From positions 1-54,655 of the forward strand of contig JAICXC010000016.1 in NCBI GenBank assembly GCA_025980665.1: a stretch of DNA of 54,655 nucleotides. Direction: 5' to 3'. Shown in pieces: positions 25,728-34,897 of this stretch; position 1 is the stretch's first letter; the number at the start of each line of letters is the position of its first letter. This DNA comes from Bryobacteraceae bacterium. Its GTDB lineage: Bacteria > Acidobacteriota > Terriglobia > Bryobacterales > Bryobacteraceae. The translations under genes were made by a program, and so were the position numbers. The notes beneath the pieces were generated by a model. The model was not told the DNA's origin. It did no database searches and was given only the letters and a program-made list of their open reading frames with translations.

Positions 25728-27376
25728 ACGACGTACTTTCCGGCTTGCAGCAGGCGTCCCGCGATCTTGCGGCGCAGGACGATCGAGTTCACCAGTTCAA
25801 ACGCCGTCATGCCATGGAGCAGTGCAAGATTGGCTCGCAACGCATCTCCTTCGGAACACGCGGCCAGCACGGCTTTCGAGGAAGCCTTGATATTTTCCAT
25901 AGCCTCATCGGCGAATACGGCGGTCATGTCGGCAGCGCTTTCTTTCCCGGTTTTTTTCGCGCGTAACGTGGCGGATTCCAGCGCGAAGGCGTTCATCAAG
26001 ACATCGGTGATAGCAGCCACCACTTCCTGTTGCTGTTCCATATTGTCGCCATATTTCTTAGTAGCGACGTTCAGAAGGAACAGCCCGATTTTCTTCGCAT
26101 TCGACACTACATTGCTCGTCACCGGGGTGGAACAGGCGTCTAACTTCAAGGTTCCCTTCTTGATACGACGCAGTAGCATTCCGGTGGCGAGCAGACGATT
26201 GATCTCATTCGTACCTTCGAAAATGCGATTGATACGGGCATCGCGATATGCGCGTTCCACGGGATAGTCTTGATGGTAGCCGTAGCCGCCATGGATCTGC
26301 ACGGCTTCGTCCACCACGTAATCCAGCGTTTCGGAACCGAAGATCTTGAGGAAGGAACATTCGGCGGCAAACTCTTCGCCGGCCTGCATGAGGGGTTGCC
26401 CTGAATCCTGGATGTCTCCGATCAGGCGAAACGCCATGCTCTCATTCGCGTACATGCGCACCGCCATTTCGGCCAGCTTATGCTGGATCAGTCCGAACTC
26501 GGAGATAGATTTTCCGAAGGCGCGACGTTCCCGGGCATAGCGGATGGCAGCGCCCAGCGTTTGCCGGCACTTGCCGTGCGCGGCGACAGCCAGGGTCAGC
26601 CGTCCAATATTCAGGATATTGAAGGCGATAATATGACCGCGCCCGATCTCGCCCAGCACGTTTTCCACCGGGACCTTGACGTTATCGAAATACACAGCGG
26701 TCGTGGAGCTGCCCTTCAACCCCATCTTCTTTTCTTCGGCGCCCGGCGAAACCCCACGCCAGGCGCGTTCCACCAAAAACGCCGTGAACTTCTCGCCACC
26801 GACCTTGGCGAACACCGTATACAGGTCCGCGATACCGCCGTTGGTGATCCACATCTTCTGCCCGCTAAGAACATAGTGCGTTCCGTCGGCCGAAAGATCC
26901 GCGCGCGTACGTGCCGCCAAGGCATCGGATCCAGCTTGCGCCTCGGTGAGACAATACGCGGCGATAAATTCGGCCGACGCGAGCCGGGGAAGATACTTCT
27001 GCTTCTGTTCATCCGTGCCGAACATCGATATCGGCAATACGCCGATACCAGACTGAGCACCATGGCAAACGGCGTACGAACCGTCGCGGCCAATCCCCTC
27101 AGCCACGATCATCGACGAAACCAGATCCAGCTCCATTCCGCCGTAACGCTCGGGCAATAACACACCGACGAGTCCCAAGTCTGCCGCTTTGCGCAAGGTA
27201 CGCTTTAGAACATCGAAATCCTGGCGTTGGATGGCTTCGAGGTTAGGTTCGACTTCGCGGGTCCAGAAATCTTCGGTGGCCTTGGCAATGGCGCGATGCT
27301 CGGCCGTGAAATCCTCAGGCGTGAATATGTCTGGCGGCGGGTTTAATAAGAAAGAGCCGCCAAAGGAGGTGGACAT
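25724..27376 (-). CDS. Acyl-CoA dehydrogenase, long form
   Basis: The protein is about 550 residues, compared with about 380 for a typical short or medium-chain enzyme. The core has N-terminal helical, beta ([17 protein letters not shown]) and C-terminal helical domains, with [21 protein letters not shown] and [11 protein letters not shown] near the FAD and substrate sites. A further helical extension of about 150 residues follows, as in FadE/VLCAD-like enzymes. It is FAD-dependent and needs ETF. ATG at 27376 is my choice; TTG at 27406 is also open. It heads the four-gene AtuA operon. Confidence 0.9.
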   Translation of the reverse strand: MSTSFGGSFLLNPPPDIFTPEDFTAEHRAIAKATEDFWTREVEPNLEAIQRQDFDVLKRTLRKAADLGLVGVLLPERYGGMELDLVSSMIVAEGIGRDGSYAVCHGAQSGIGVLPISMFGTDEQKQKYLPRLASAEFIAAYCLTEAQAGSDALAARTRADLSADGTHYVLSGQKMWITNGGIADLYTVFAKVGGEKFTAFLVERAWRGVSPGAEEKKMGLKGSSTTAVYFDNVKVPVENVLGEIGRGHIIAFNILNIGRLTLAVAAHGKCRQTLGAAIRYARERRAFGKSISEFGLIQHKLAEMAVRMYANESMAFRLIGDIQDSGQPLMQAGEEFAAECSFLKIFGSETLDYVVDEAVQIHGGYGYHQDYPVERAYRDARINRIFEGTNEINRLLATGMLLRRIKKGTLKLDACSTPVTSNVVSNAKKIGLFLLNVATKKYGDNMEQQQEVVAAITDVLMNAFALESATLRAKKTGKESAADMTAVFADEAMENIKASSKAVLAACSEGDALRANLALLHGMTAFELVNSIVLRRKIAGRLLQAGKYVV

Positions 27377-27416
27377 GAGGATGAGAACGTGACCGAAGCC
27401 CTTCAAATCGGGCTGC

Positions 27417-27422
27417 TATGCT
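27417..27422 (+). promoter_or_regulatory. -10-like hexamer TATGCT before the foldase gene
   Basis: TATGCT lies 7 bases before the ATG at 27430, which begins a typical signal peptide. This fits a leaderless start and supports 27430 over the ATG at 27418, which overlaps the hexamer. Confidence 0.4.
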
Positions 27423-27429
27423 TGAGTTT

Positions 27430-28314
27430 ATGAAATCCCTTCCCTTTCTGCTCGGCAGCCTTGTTTTAAGCGTGGGGTCGTCGTGGGGACAACAGGCGGC
27501 GCCCGCCGACCCGGTGGTGCTGACCGTCGGTTCGGAGAAGATCACTCAGTCGATGTTCCAGGAGATTATCTCCAGCTTGCCGGCCCAGCAGCAGGCCCAG
27601 CTCACGTCACCCGAGGCTCGCCGCAGCTTGGCGGAACAGGTAGCCGAACTCAAAGTGATGGCGCAGGAAGCCCGGGCGCGCAAGCTCGACCAATCGCCTG
27701 CGGTGAAGGCGAAAGCGGAGCTGCAAATGGACCAGATTCTTGCGAATGCGGTGTATCAGCAGCTGACGGCCGGCGATCCGGACGATGCAGCGCTACGGGC
27801 TTACTATGCCGCACACAAGCAGGACTGGGACGAGGTCAAGGCCCGCCACATCCTGATCCGGATGCAGGGATCGCGCGTGCCGGTCCGTGAGGGGCACAAA
27901 GAGCTGACGGACGAACAAGCTCTCGCCAAGGCCAAGGAAGTACGCGCCAAGATCGTCGCCGGAGCGAAATTCGAGGATCAGGCGAAGATCGAATCCGATG
28001 ACACCGGCTCGGGCGACAATGGCGGTGATCTGGGCACGTTCGGTGCGGGACAAATGGTGCCAGAATTCGATGAAGTGGTGTTCAAAGCGCCCATTGGGCA
28101 GGTCACCGAGCCAATCAAGACGGCTTACGGCTATCACCTCATCCTGGTCGAAGAGCGCAAATCGAAGCCTTTCGAAGAGGCGCGCGCCGACATCGAACAG
28201 AAGATCCGGCCGGAAATGGGCCAGAAGGCCATCGACGGTCTGAAGGCCAAGACCCCAATCGTCTACGACGACAAATATTTCGGCAAGCCGGGCGATTTAC
28301 CGCCAGCGAAATAG
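27430..28314 (+). CDS. Secreted parvulin-type peptidyl-prolyl isomerase
   Basis: The 294-residue protein has a signal peptide (MKSLPFLLGSLVLSVGSSWG), a SurA/PrsA-like helical chaperone region (about 20-120) and a PpiC rotamase domain. The domain runs from KARHILIRM through GGDLGTFGAGQMVPEFDEVVF to AYGYHLILVEER. It should act in the periplasm on outer-membrane or secreted proteins. ATG at 27418 is in frame but overlaps the presumed -10 hexamer. Its last 18 bases overlap the convergent ABC permease gene. Confidence 0.9.
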   Translation: MKSLPFLLGSLVLSVGSSWGQQAAPADPVVLTVGSEKITQSMFQEIISSLPAQQQAQLTSPEARRSLAEQVAELKVMAQEARARKLDQSPAVKAKAELQMDQILANAVYQQLTAGDPDDAALRAYYAAHKQDWDEVKARHILIRMQGSRVPVREGHKELTDEQALAKAKEVRAKIVAGAKFEDQAKIESDDTGSGDNGGDLGTFGAGQMVPEFDEVVFKAPIGQVTEPIKTAYGYHLILVEERKSKPFEEARADIEQKIRPEMGQKAIDGLKAKTPIVYDDKYFGKPGDLPPAK

Positions 28315-29337
28315 GCGCAGCGAGAGACCGAAGCAGACCACCAGCCACGCCCCCAGCACGGCAGCCTGCGGGGCTATCTGGGCGAATCCTGATCCTTGCA
28401 GCATATTCGCCCGCAAAGCATCGATCACTGCAGTCAACGGCAGCGCCTTGATCGCAGGCTGCACCAGATCCGGAAATCGCTGCGAAGAGAAGAACACTCC
28501 TGAGAGTATCCACATGGGCACCATCGACAGGTTCATCAAGCCGGATGCCGCTTCGATGGTCCGAACACGCGACGCGATCAATAGGCCTCCCGCGCTGAAG
28601 GCGAGCGTAGCCAGCACGCACGTCCCCACGAGTGCAACAATCGGCCCCCGTAGAGGAATTCCGAACACCAAAATTCCAAACCCCAACGGCACTCCCACGT
28701 CGACGGGTAGCAGGATCATACGCCAAACCAGGAACGACAGCAAATAGTAATGCTTGGGCATGGGAGTCGCCACAATACGCTTCAACAGCTTCTTGCGCCG
28801 CGCGTCCACAATGGAAAATCCGGGTCCCCAGATCGAGTTGCCCATAATCCCCATGCCGATCAGGCCGGGAATCAGAAAGTCGATATAGCGCGATCCTGGT
28901 TCGCGCATGATCTGATCGTTCCCGGTAATCGGGTCTTGACGGCCGGAAGCACGTTGGATCGCCTGATCGGCGAGCATCCGCGCCTGGCGACCTTCAGGAT
29001 TAGTATCGTCATAGCGATAGATCACACTGCCATCGGCTCCCGGCTCGGCCACTAATGCGACTTTGCCGGTTCGAATGAACTGTTCGGCCAACTCGGACGG
29101 CAGTTGCATTACGTCCAACAATTTTTCCCGACGGAGAGCTTCCGCCAGGTGCGGAGTCACGGCTGCGATTTTGAGAACCTCTGGCGGCCGATTGCGAAAC
29201 GCGATCCCCAGGCCCGCGGCTAATGCGATGGGAAAGATCATCGACCAGAACAATGCTTCCGGTTCGCGGATAAACTCGCGCATCCGCATCAACGTCAACT
29301 GGACCAATGCGTGATCCGTGAAGTTCCGTTTACTCAT
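28297..29337 (-). CDS. ABC-2 type transporter permease
   Basis: The 346-residue protein has an N-terminal membrane segment (ALFWSMIFPIALAAGLGIAF), a periplasmic loop of about 120 residues and five further membrane spans, the layout of ABC-2 and NodJ/DrrB-type permeases. It starts inside the end of the ATPase gene (ATGAGTAA, 8-base overlap), so the two form one exporter. Substrates of such pairs range from lipids and drugs to glycans. The operon contains a nucleotide-sugar dehydrogenase and a GT-C enzyme, so an envelope glycan or lipid is possible. Confidence 0.88.
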   Translation of the reverse strand: MSKRNFTDHALVQLTLMRMREFIREPEALFWSMIFPIALAAGLGIAFRNRPPEVLKIAAVTPHLAEALRREKLLDVMQLPSELAEQFIRTGKVALVAEPGADGSVIYRYDDTNPEGRQARMLADQAIQRASGRQDPITGNDQIMREPGSRYIDFLIPGLIGMGIMGNSIWGPGFSIVDARRKKLLKRIVATPMPKHYYLLSFLVWRMILLPVDVGVPLGFGILVFGIPLRGPIVALVGTCVLATLAFSAGGLLIASRVRTIEAASGLMNLSMVPMWILSGVFFSSQRFPDLVQPAIKALPLTAVIDALRANMLQGSGFAQIAPQAAVLGAWLVVCFGLSLRLFRWR

Positions 29338-30280
29338 CGCGTAAATGCCGGCCGGTCAGATGAACGAACACATCTTCCAGCGTCGCGGAATGCGTGCGAA
29401 GCTCGGTGAGCGGGACGCCCTGCCGCGTAAGCTCGTCTAGGAGTGCGGGCACGGCCTTGTGCAGTTCTGTCACCTGAAGCAGGACATTGCCGTTTTCGGT
29501 GCGGACGTCGCGAATGCCGGCCATTGCACGGATACCTGACAGATCGACGGCAGCGTTGCCGGCCGAAAATTCGACCACATGCTCGACGCCGATGGATGCG
29601 ATCAGTTCGCGCGGCGTCCCCTGGGCGATGGTCTTGCCGTGGTCCATAATGGCTACGCGGTCGCAGAGCTTTTCGGCCTCGTCCATATAATGCGTGGTCA
29701 GGAGGATGGTGCGGCCAGCCGCCTTAAACTCCTCGATTAAGTCCCACAGTTGACGGCGAGCCTGCGGGTCGAGACCCGTGGTCGGTTCGTCTAGAAATAA
29801 CAGATCCGGATCGCCGACCAGCGCGCAGGCCAGCGCCAGCCGCTGCTTTTGCCCACCTGACAGCGCCCCCACGCGGGCATCGCGCTTTTCTTCAAGCTGG
29901 ACGACGCGGATCGCTTCCTCCGCGCCCGGTCCCTGGTGGAAAAAGCTGCGAAACAAACGTAGCGTCTCAGAGACGGTAAGTTTTTCGGCCAGTTGCGTCT
30001 CCTGAAGCTGGATGCCGAGTCTTTGCCGCAATGCCGGGGCGTCCGAGCTCCATCGCAAGCCCAGTACGTCGACCTCGCCTGAGTCGGCCTCCGTCAATCC
30101 TTCGCAGATTTCGATGGTGGTCGTTTTGCCAGCGCCGTTGGGGCCGAGCAGCCCGAAGCATTCGCCGGAACAGATTTCGAGGTCGAGGCCATCCACGGCG
30201 ACCACGTCATTATAGGTCTTCCGAAGGTTGCGGACGCGCAGTGCGGCCTGCGTCGGCGACGCTCGCACAAGCCCGGGCAT
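29330..30280 (-). CDS. ABC transporter ATP-binding protein
   Basis: The 316-residue ATPase has Walker A GPNGAGKTT (about 45-53), the signature LSGGQKQR, Walker B LLFLDEPTTGLDP and the H-loop His in LLTTHYMDEAE. The C-terminal DrrA/NodI-like tail of about 90 residues (ELHKAVPALLDELTRQG, TLEDVFVHLTGR) is typical of multidrug or lipid export ATPases. It starts 14 bases after the nucleotide-sugar dehydrogenase stop and overlaps the permease start. Confidence 0.93.
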   Translation of the reverse strand: MPGLVRASPTQAALRVRNLRKTYNDVVAVDGLDLEICSGECFGLLGPNGAGKTTTIEICEGLTEADSGEVDVLGLRWSSDAPALRQRLGIQLQETQLAEKLTVSETLRLFRSFFHQGPGAEEAIRVVQLEEKRDARVGALSGGQKQRLALACALVGDPDLLFLDEPTTGLDPQARRQLWDLIEEFKAAGRTILLTTHYMDEAEKLCDRVAIMDHGKTIAQGTPRELIASIGVEHVVEFSAGNAAVDLSGIRAMAGIRDVRTENGNVLLQVTELHKAVPALLDELTRQGVPLTELRTHSATLEDVFVHLTGRHLRDE

Positions 30281-30294
30281 AGGCCCAGTATCGC

Positions 30295-31602
30295 TTACAG
30301 ACGGACGATTTTTTCCGAGGCAATGCCCTTCAGCGCATTGCGCGTATCCACAATGAGCCGGGCGTTCTTTACCAGCGCGGGGTAATCGAACTTCTTGTGA
30401 TCGGTCACGATGACTACGCAGTCCGCCTGGCTGGCGGCGGCGTCCAGGTCGGTCGCCTTCAGTTCGACCCCATCGGCATTGATATGAGGCACGAACGGAT
30501 CGCTATAGCTGACCTTGGCGCCCCGCTTGCCCAGCAGATGGATGATATCGAGGGCGGGAGATTCGCGCACATCATCAATGTCACGCTTGTAAGCCACGCC
30601 CAACACGTGCACCCGCGAGCCCTTCAGCGGCTTGGTGTGATCGTTGAGGGCATTCTGGATTTTATCGACGACAAAGTGCGGCATCTGACCATTGATATAA
30701 CCCGCCAGTTCGATAAATCGCGCCTCGATACCCGCCTGCTTGCTCTTCCATGAAAGATAGAAGGGATCGATCGGGATGCAATGGCCGCCGAGCCCAGGGC
30801 CAGGATAAAACGGCATATAGCCAAACGGCTTGGTGGCCGCGGCGTCGATCACTTCCCATACGTTGATCCCCATGCGGTCACACATCAATGCGATTTCGTT
30901 CACCAGGCCGATGTTGATCATGCGGAAGGTGTTTTCGAGCAGCTTCACCATTTCCGCGACGCTGGTGGATCCCACAGGAACCACCGTATCGAGCGCCTGC
31001 TTATAGAACAGTGCACCGATTTCGGTGCAGGCCGGCGTGATGCCGCCCACCACTTTGGGGATGTTCTTGGTCTGATATTTAACATTGCCCGGGTCCACGC
31101 GCTCGGGCGAAAAACACATGAAGAAATCCTTGCCCACCTTGAGCCCGGCTTCTTCGAACATTGGCAGCATCAGCTCGTCCGTCGTGCCGGGATAAGTAGT
31201 CGATTCCAGGATAACCAGCGTGCCCGGATGAAAGTGTTTGGCGATCTCCTGGCAGGCGTTGACGATGAAACTCATGTCCGGGTCTTTGGTCTTGCGCAAA
31301 GGCGTGGGTACGCAGATGTTGATGGTGTCCAGATCCTTGACCACGCTGAAATCGCTGGTCGCGCGTACCTTGCCGGCCTTCACGTATGGCTCGAGCGCAG
31401 AGGTGGGAATATCCTGAATGTAAGACTCGCCGCGGTTGATGGCGTCCACTTTGGATTGCTGCACGTCGATTCCGGTAACACAGAACCCGGCGTGCGCGAA
31501 TTCCACCACCAGAGGGAGACCGACGTAGCCCAATCCGACCACACCGACGTGCGCTTTGTGGGTTTCGATCTTGCGCCGCAGTTCTTCAAAATGATTCGTC
31601 AT
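30295..31602 (-). CDS. Nucleotide-sugar dehydrogenase, UDP-HexNAc 6-dehydrogenase (WbpA-like)
   Basis: The 435-residue enzyme has the N-terminal NAD motif GLGYVGLPL, the linker helix, and the catalytic Cys275 in GLGGHCIPIDPFYL. The downstream ELAGYINGQMPHFV segment and the C-terminal GVAYKRDIDDVRESP are diagnostic of UDP-GlcNAc or UDP-ManNAc dehydrogenases rather than UDP-glucose dehydrogenase. It makes an N-acetylhexosaminuronic acid nucleotide in two NAD-dependent steps. It lies 7 bases after the DapF-like gene within the six-gene leftward operon. Confidence 0.92.
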   Translation of the reverse strand: MTNHFEELRRKIETHKAHVGVVGLGYVGLPLVVEFAHAGFCVTGIDVQQSKVDAINRGESYIQDIPTSALEPYVKAGKVRATSDFSVVKDLDTINICVPTPLRKTKDPDMSFIVNACQEIAKHFHPGTLVILESTTYPGTTDELMLPMFEEAGLKVGKDFFMCFSPERVDPGNVKYQTKNIPKVVGGITPACTEIGALFYKQALDTVVPVGSTSVAEMVKLLENTFRMINIGLVNEIALMCDRMGINVWEVIDAAATKPFGYMPFYPGPGLGGHCIPIDPFYLSWKSKQAGIEARFIELAGYINGQMPHFVVDKIQNALNDHTKPLKGSRVHVLGVAYKRDIDDVRESPALDIIHLLGKRGAKVSYSDPFVPHINADGVELKATDLDAAASQADCVVIVTDHKKFDYPALVKNARLIVDTRNALKGIASEKIVRL

Positions 31603-31609
31603 CTTAAAA

Positions 31610-32416
31610 TTAATCTAGTCCTCTCTCGTAATAAAACTGGCCTTCTGCGACGATTTCGGCAGGCCCTACCAAGTGTATATCGTCATTTTCCACCCGCAAC
31701 TCCAGAGGGCCGGCAGGCGTCAGTACGCAGACCGGGCTGTGGACCAGCCCTCGTGCCAGGGCGGCGGCGGCCGCGCCAGTCGATCCCGTTCCGGAACTCA
31801 TCGTCTCGCCGGCTCCGCGCTCGAAAAAGCGGACATCCAGCGTGTGATCGTCCACCACGCGGATGAAGGATACGTTCGTGCGATGCGGGAAGAGCGGGTG
31901 CCGTTCCAACTCGGCTCCCAGGGTTCGCCATTCGAACTCGAAACCATCGGTAAATACGGCACATTGCGGATTTCCGACGTTCAGGATCACGCATTCATGG
32001 CCAGGGATCAGAGTGGCGTGTAAGTCCTCGATAACGGCCGGCCCCATGTTCATTTCGAATGAGTAGCACAAGCCGTGACGATGGAGAAGGCGGAGGCTCT
32101 TGACCCCGGCGCCGGTCGCGATACGAACGTCGTCGGCGGATTTTCCAGATCGAACCAGCAGGGCGGCGGCACACCGGGTTCCATTTCCGGAAATCTCACT
32201 CCGGCTGCCGTCCGAATTCCAAAGCTCGATGGATGCAGGGCCGCCGTTGTTGGAATCGTCGATCAGAATCCAGCCATCGGCGCCCGGGCCGGAGTGACGG
32301 TCGCAGATCGCACGCGCGATATTGGCGGGATCGCCAGCTTGCATGGGGAGGTGTTCGCGCCAGGTAAGCAGGAAATCGTTGCGCGCTCCGTGCGCTTTTG
32401 TAAACGGGATTTGCAC
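31610..32416 (-). CDS. dapF: Diaminopimelate epimerase-like protein with second catalytic Cys replaced by Ser
   Basis: The 268-residue protein has the two-domain DapF fold. The first catalytic Cys82 is present in SGNGTRCAA. The second catalytic motif, normally ACGTG, reads SSGTG, with Ser208 at the cysteine position (codon TCC). DapF needs both cysteines as an acid-base pair, so epimerase activity on meso-diaminopimelate may be weak or changed. Other members of this fold with altered pairs act as hydroxyproline epimerases or dehydratases. GTG abuts the upstream stop codon. No other lysine-pathway gene is in the operon. I give the symbol for the family only. Confidence 0.82.
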   Translation of the reverse strand: MQIPFTKAHGARNDFLLTWREHLPMQAGDPANIARAICDRHSGPGADGWILIDDSNNGGPASIELWNSDGSRSEISGNGTRCAAALLVRSGKSADDVRIATGAGVKSLRLLHRHGLCYSFEMNMGPAVIEDLHATLIPGHECVILNVGNPQCAVFTDGFEFEWRTLGAELERHPLFPHRTNVSFIRVVDDHTLDVRFFERGAGETMSSGTGSTGAAAAALARGLVHSPVCVLTPAGPLELRVENDDIHLVGPAEIVAEGQFYYERGLD

Positions 32417-33955
32417 CTAATCGCGATGGTAAACTTCCACCACCGGCGCTCCTTTCACCACAATATGCCGCCGCAACGTAAAACCCGCTCTCTGCAGTGC
32501 GGCATCTACTGCGTCGCCCGAAAAAGCCAACCCCCACTCCACCAATCCACCCTCGCGGAGCAGGAGATCCGGACGAGCCATTGCAGAATCGAACGCTACG
32601 CCGTTGCCCTCATGCAATCCCTCGCACAAAGGGATGCCGGCCTCGCGCAAAACTCCGGTCAAATCGCCGAACGGGAAAATGATGCCCGAACCCGGTCGAT
32701 ACTCATGCGCCAGGAATCTAGCGCCCTCAGCCGTCCAAGCTCGCCGGGCTTTGGAATTGATCTCCGACTCTCTCCATGATATCGAAGATGATCCATGGAA
32801 ACTCCAAAATCCCGCGGTTGCAAGCGCAAGAATGATACTAGCGGTCACGTGGAAGCGGCCCGGTACCAAAGTCACGAGCGCTCCCCCGGCCAAGGCCGCG
32901 AACGGGACCACCGCGATCGCATAACGCGTGTTGTACCAAGCGTATGGAGGCAAGTCCGGAAGAAAAATCGGCGTGCCCGAGGAGTGCATGCTCCAGACAT
33001 AGAACAAGGGCGGAAGAAATAGCAGAAACAGCCCCCACCGGATTTTTCTGGCAAGTGCTACGACCGTTCCCGCGGCACCTAAAATCAGCAAGGGCCATCC
33101 AGCGATCCAGCGTGAGGCGGCCAAGTAATAACGGGCCGCCATGATCCAATCGTGATCGCCGGGATAGGGAAATCCGCCTTGCGCGAGCTGGCGCTTATAA
33201 ATCGCGGCGGCGGAATATGGTCCGTTGTAAAACTCGAGCGCATTGCTGTAGTAATACTGATTGTGTGCGAGCCATGCCAAGGGTCCCAAGGCCGCCAGGA
33301 CGGCGAATAGGATCACGTGATGCTTCTGTTTCGTGGTGACCAACAGGTACAGGCACACGAATGGGATCAGGAACCAGCCTTCGTAGCGCGTGAGCGAAGC
33401 CGCGTTCGATGCAGCCGCGGCGGCCAGCACCGCCCACAGCGATTGTGTATCGCGGAACCAGAGCGTCGCCCACAACAACGCCGCGAGCGACGCCAGGAAC
33501 GGCAGTTCCGTCATGGGCGTGGCTTGCAGATACAGAATGTTCGGATTGAAGGCGAACAAGAGAGCGACTGCGAGCCCGGCCCCCATGCTGCCGTACAGCC
33601 GACGCGCGGCGCTGAAAAGAAACATCCCCGCGATCACAAAGCACGCCACCGACGGGAGCACCCCCGCCAGCCCGTTATGCCACCAGCCGTCGTGCATTAC
33701 AAAGGGGACCAGAAGAAGATGCGGAAGCGGAAGCCAAACTGTGCCGATCTGCTCGGGCCCCGGCGTGCGTGAATCGAGAATCCGGCGCGCGATATTCAAG
33801 TGCGCCTCGGCATCGCCATAATACAGGGAGTAGCCGTGCGTGAAGCACCACCACGCCGCGCCGATGCCGATCACACTTAGCAGTGCGGCCAGTATTAGGG
33901 CTACGCCGGCGAGGCTAGAACGACGTGAAGGTGCGGAACTCTTCGAAGCGCGCAT
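32417..33955 (-). CDS. GT-C type membrane glycosyltransferase (ArnT/PMT-like)
   Basis: The product of about 512 residues has roughly 10-12 membrane segments. A first periplasmic loop carries the acidic motif YYGDAEAHLN, typical of polyprenyl-phosphate-dependent GT-C transferases. A PMT_2-like block (TRYEGWFLIPFVCLYLL) follows, then a soluble C-terminal domain of about 150 residues. Such enzymes transfer sugar from a lipid-linked donor outside the membrane. ATG at 33955 has GGAG before it; the open frame reaches 34006. It overlaps the PfkB gene end by 41 bases. The acceptor is unknown. Confidence 0.82.
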   Translation of the reverse strand: MRASKSSAPSRRSSLAGVALILAALLSVIGIGAAWWCFTHGYSLYYGDAEAHLNIARRILDSRTPGPEQIGTVWLPLPHLLLVPFVMHDGWWHNGLAGVLPSVACFVIAGMFLFSAARRLYGSMGAGLAVALLFAFNPNILYLQATPMTELPFLASLAALLWATLWFRDTQSLWAVLAAAAASNAASLTRYEGWFLIPFVCLYLLVTTKQKHHVILFAVLAALGPLAWLAHNQYYYSNALEFYNGPYSAAAIYKRQLAQGGFPYPGDHDWIMAARYYLAASRWIAGWPLLILGAAGTVVALARKIRWGLFLLFLPPLFYVWSMHSSGTPIFLPDLPPYAWYNTRYAIAVVPFAALAGGALVTLVPGRFHVTASIILALATAGFWSFHGSSSISWRESEINSKARRAWTAEGARFLAHEYRPGSGIIFPFGDLTGVLREAGIPLCEGLHEGNGVAFDSAMARPDLLLREGGLVEWGLAFSGDAVDAALQRAGFTLRRHIVVKGAPVVEVYHRD

Positions 33956-34832
33956 CGATCTCCGCCCGCTTGAGCGTGCGGAAACGCTCCACTCCGAATT
34001 GCTCACAGCAGAAGCTTCCCATAACAGAACCGTAGATCACGGCGCGGCTTAGATCGCCACGGCTGATGTGGTCGCCTTTCAGATCGAAGCCTTGCTGTGC
34101 GAGATAGCCGATGAAGCCGCCCGCGAAACAATCGCCCGCACCTGTCGGATCGAAAACAGTCTCCAAGAGATATCCGGGCACGATGAAATAGGTGTCGTTG
34201 CGAAATAGCATCGCGCCATACTCGCCGCGCTTGATGACCAGCGTGTGGGGGCCCATCGCGAGAATCTTGCTGGCAGCTTTTTTCAGATTACTCTCGCCCG
34301 AGAGCATGCGGGCTTCGCCATCGTTGATCAACAGAAAGTCCCAGTTCTTGATCGTCTTCAGCAGCTCATCTCTGAAATCCGCGATCCAGAAGTTCATGGT
34401 GTCGCCGCCGGCCAGGCGCACCTTCTTCATCTGGGAGCGGACTCCGGCCTGCAAGCGGGGCTGAATATTGCCCATCAGCAAATAGGGCGCATCCAGATAG
34501 TTCGCGGGGAGTTTGGGGTCGAAGTCTGCGAATACGTTGAGGTCGGTGGTCAACGTCTCGCGATCATTCATATCCGGCGTGTATTTACCGGCCCAGAAAA
34601 ATGTTTTCCCGGGGACGCGCTCTAGCCCTTCCAGATCCACGCCATGACCGGCCAGAAGATCCGTGTCCTCCCTCGCAAAATCGTCGCCAACGATGGCGAC
34701 CAGTCCGACTTTGGTGAAATAGCTCGCGGCCAGAGAAATGTAGGTGGCCGCCCCGCCTAACATGCGGTCCACTTTGCCATGCGGTGTTTCGACGCCGTCA
34801 TAGGCAACGGAACCAACAACGATCAGAGACAT
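33915..34832 (-). CDS. PfkB/ribokinase-family carbohydrate or nucleoside kinase
   Basis: The 305-residue protein starts MSLIVVGSVAYDGVETP and has the LGGAATYISLAAS substrate segment and the C-terminal PfkB signature DPTGAGDCFAGGF, with the catalytic Asp in the anion hole. The family phosphorylates ribose, adenosine, fructose-1-phosphate and similar substrates. I chose ATG at 34832; the open frame upstream to 35051 overlaps the divergent gene and lacks homology. It heads the leftward operon with GT-C, DapF-like, WbpA-like and ABC genes, which suggests a sugar feeding that pathway. Confidence 0.9.
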   Translation of the reverse strand: MSLIVVGSVAYDGVETPHGKVDRMLGGAATYISLAASYFTKVGLVAIVGDDFAREDTDLLAGHGVDLEGLERVPGKTFFWAGKYTPDMNDRETLTTDLNVFADFDPKLPANYLDAPYLLMGNIQPRLQAGVRSQMKKVRLAGGDTMNFWIADFRDELLKTIKNWDFLLINDGEARMLSGESNLKKAASKILAMGPHTLVIKRGEYGAMLFRNDTYFIVPGYLLETVFDPTGAGDCFAGGFIGYLAQQGFDLKGDHISRGDLSRAVIYGSVMGSFCCEQFGVERFRTLKRAEIDARFEEFRTFTSF

Positions 34833-34838
34833 TTTCTG

Positions 34839-34844
34839 ATTGTA
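34839..34844 (-). promoter_or_regulatory. -10-like hexamer TACAAT before pfkB-type gene
   Basis: Read leftward, TACAAT lies 6 bases before the ATG at 34832 with no Shine-Dalgarno sequence. This is a good leaderless promoter candidate for the six-gene operon. Confidence 0.45.
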
Positions 34845-34897
34845 GCGGATGACTTCTTTATAGCGAAGGGTTGGACCTGCCGATAAGATGGAGACAA

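Noticed and set aside
33390..33821. Plus-strand frames opposite the GT-C glycosyltransferase
   Set aside because: Several overlapping Arg/Ser-rich frames occur here on the plus strand. All are antisense to a multi-span membrane protein.
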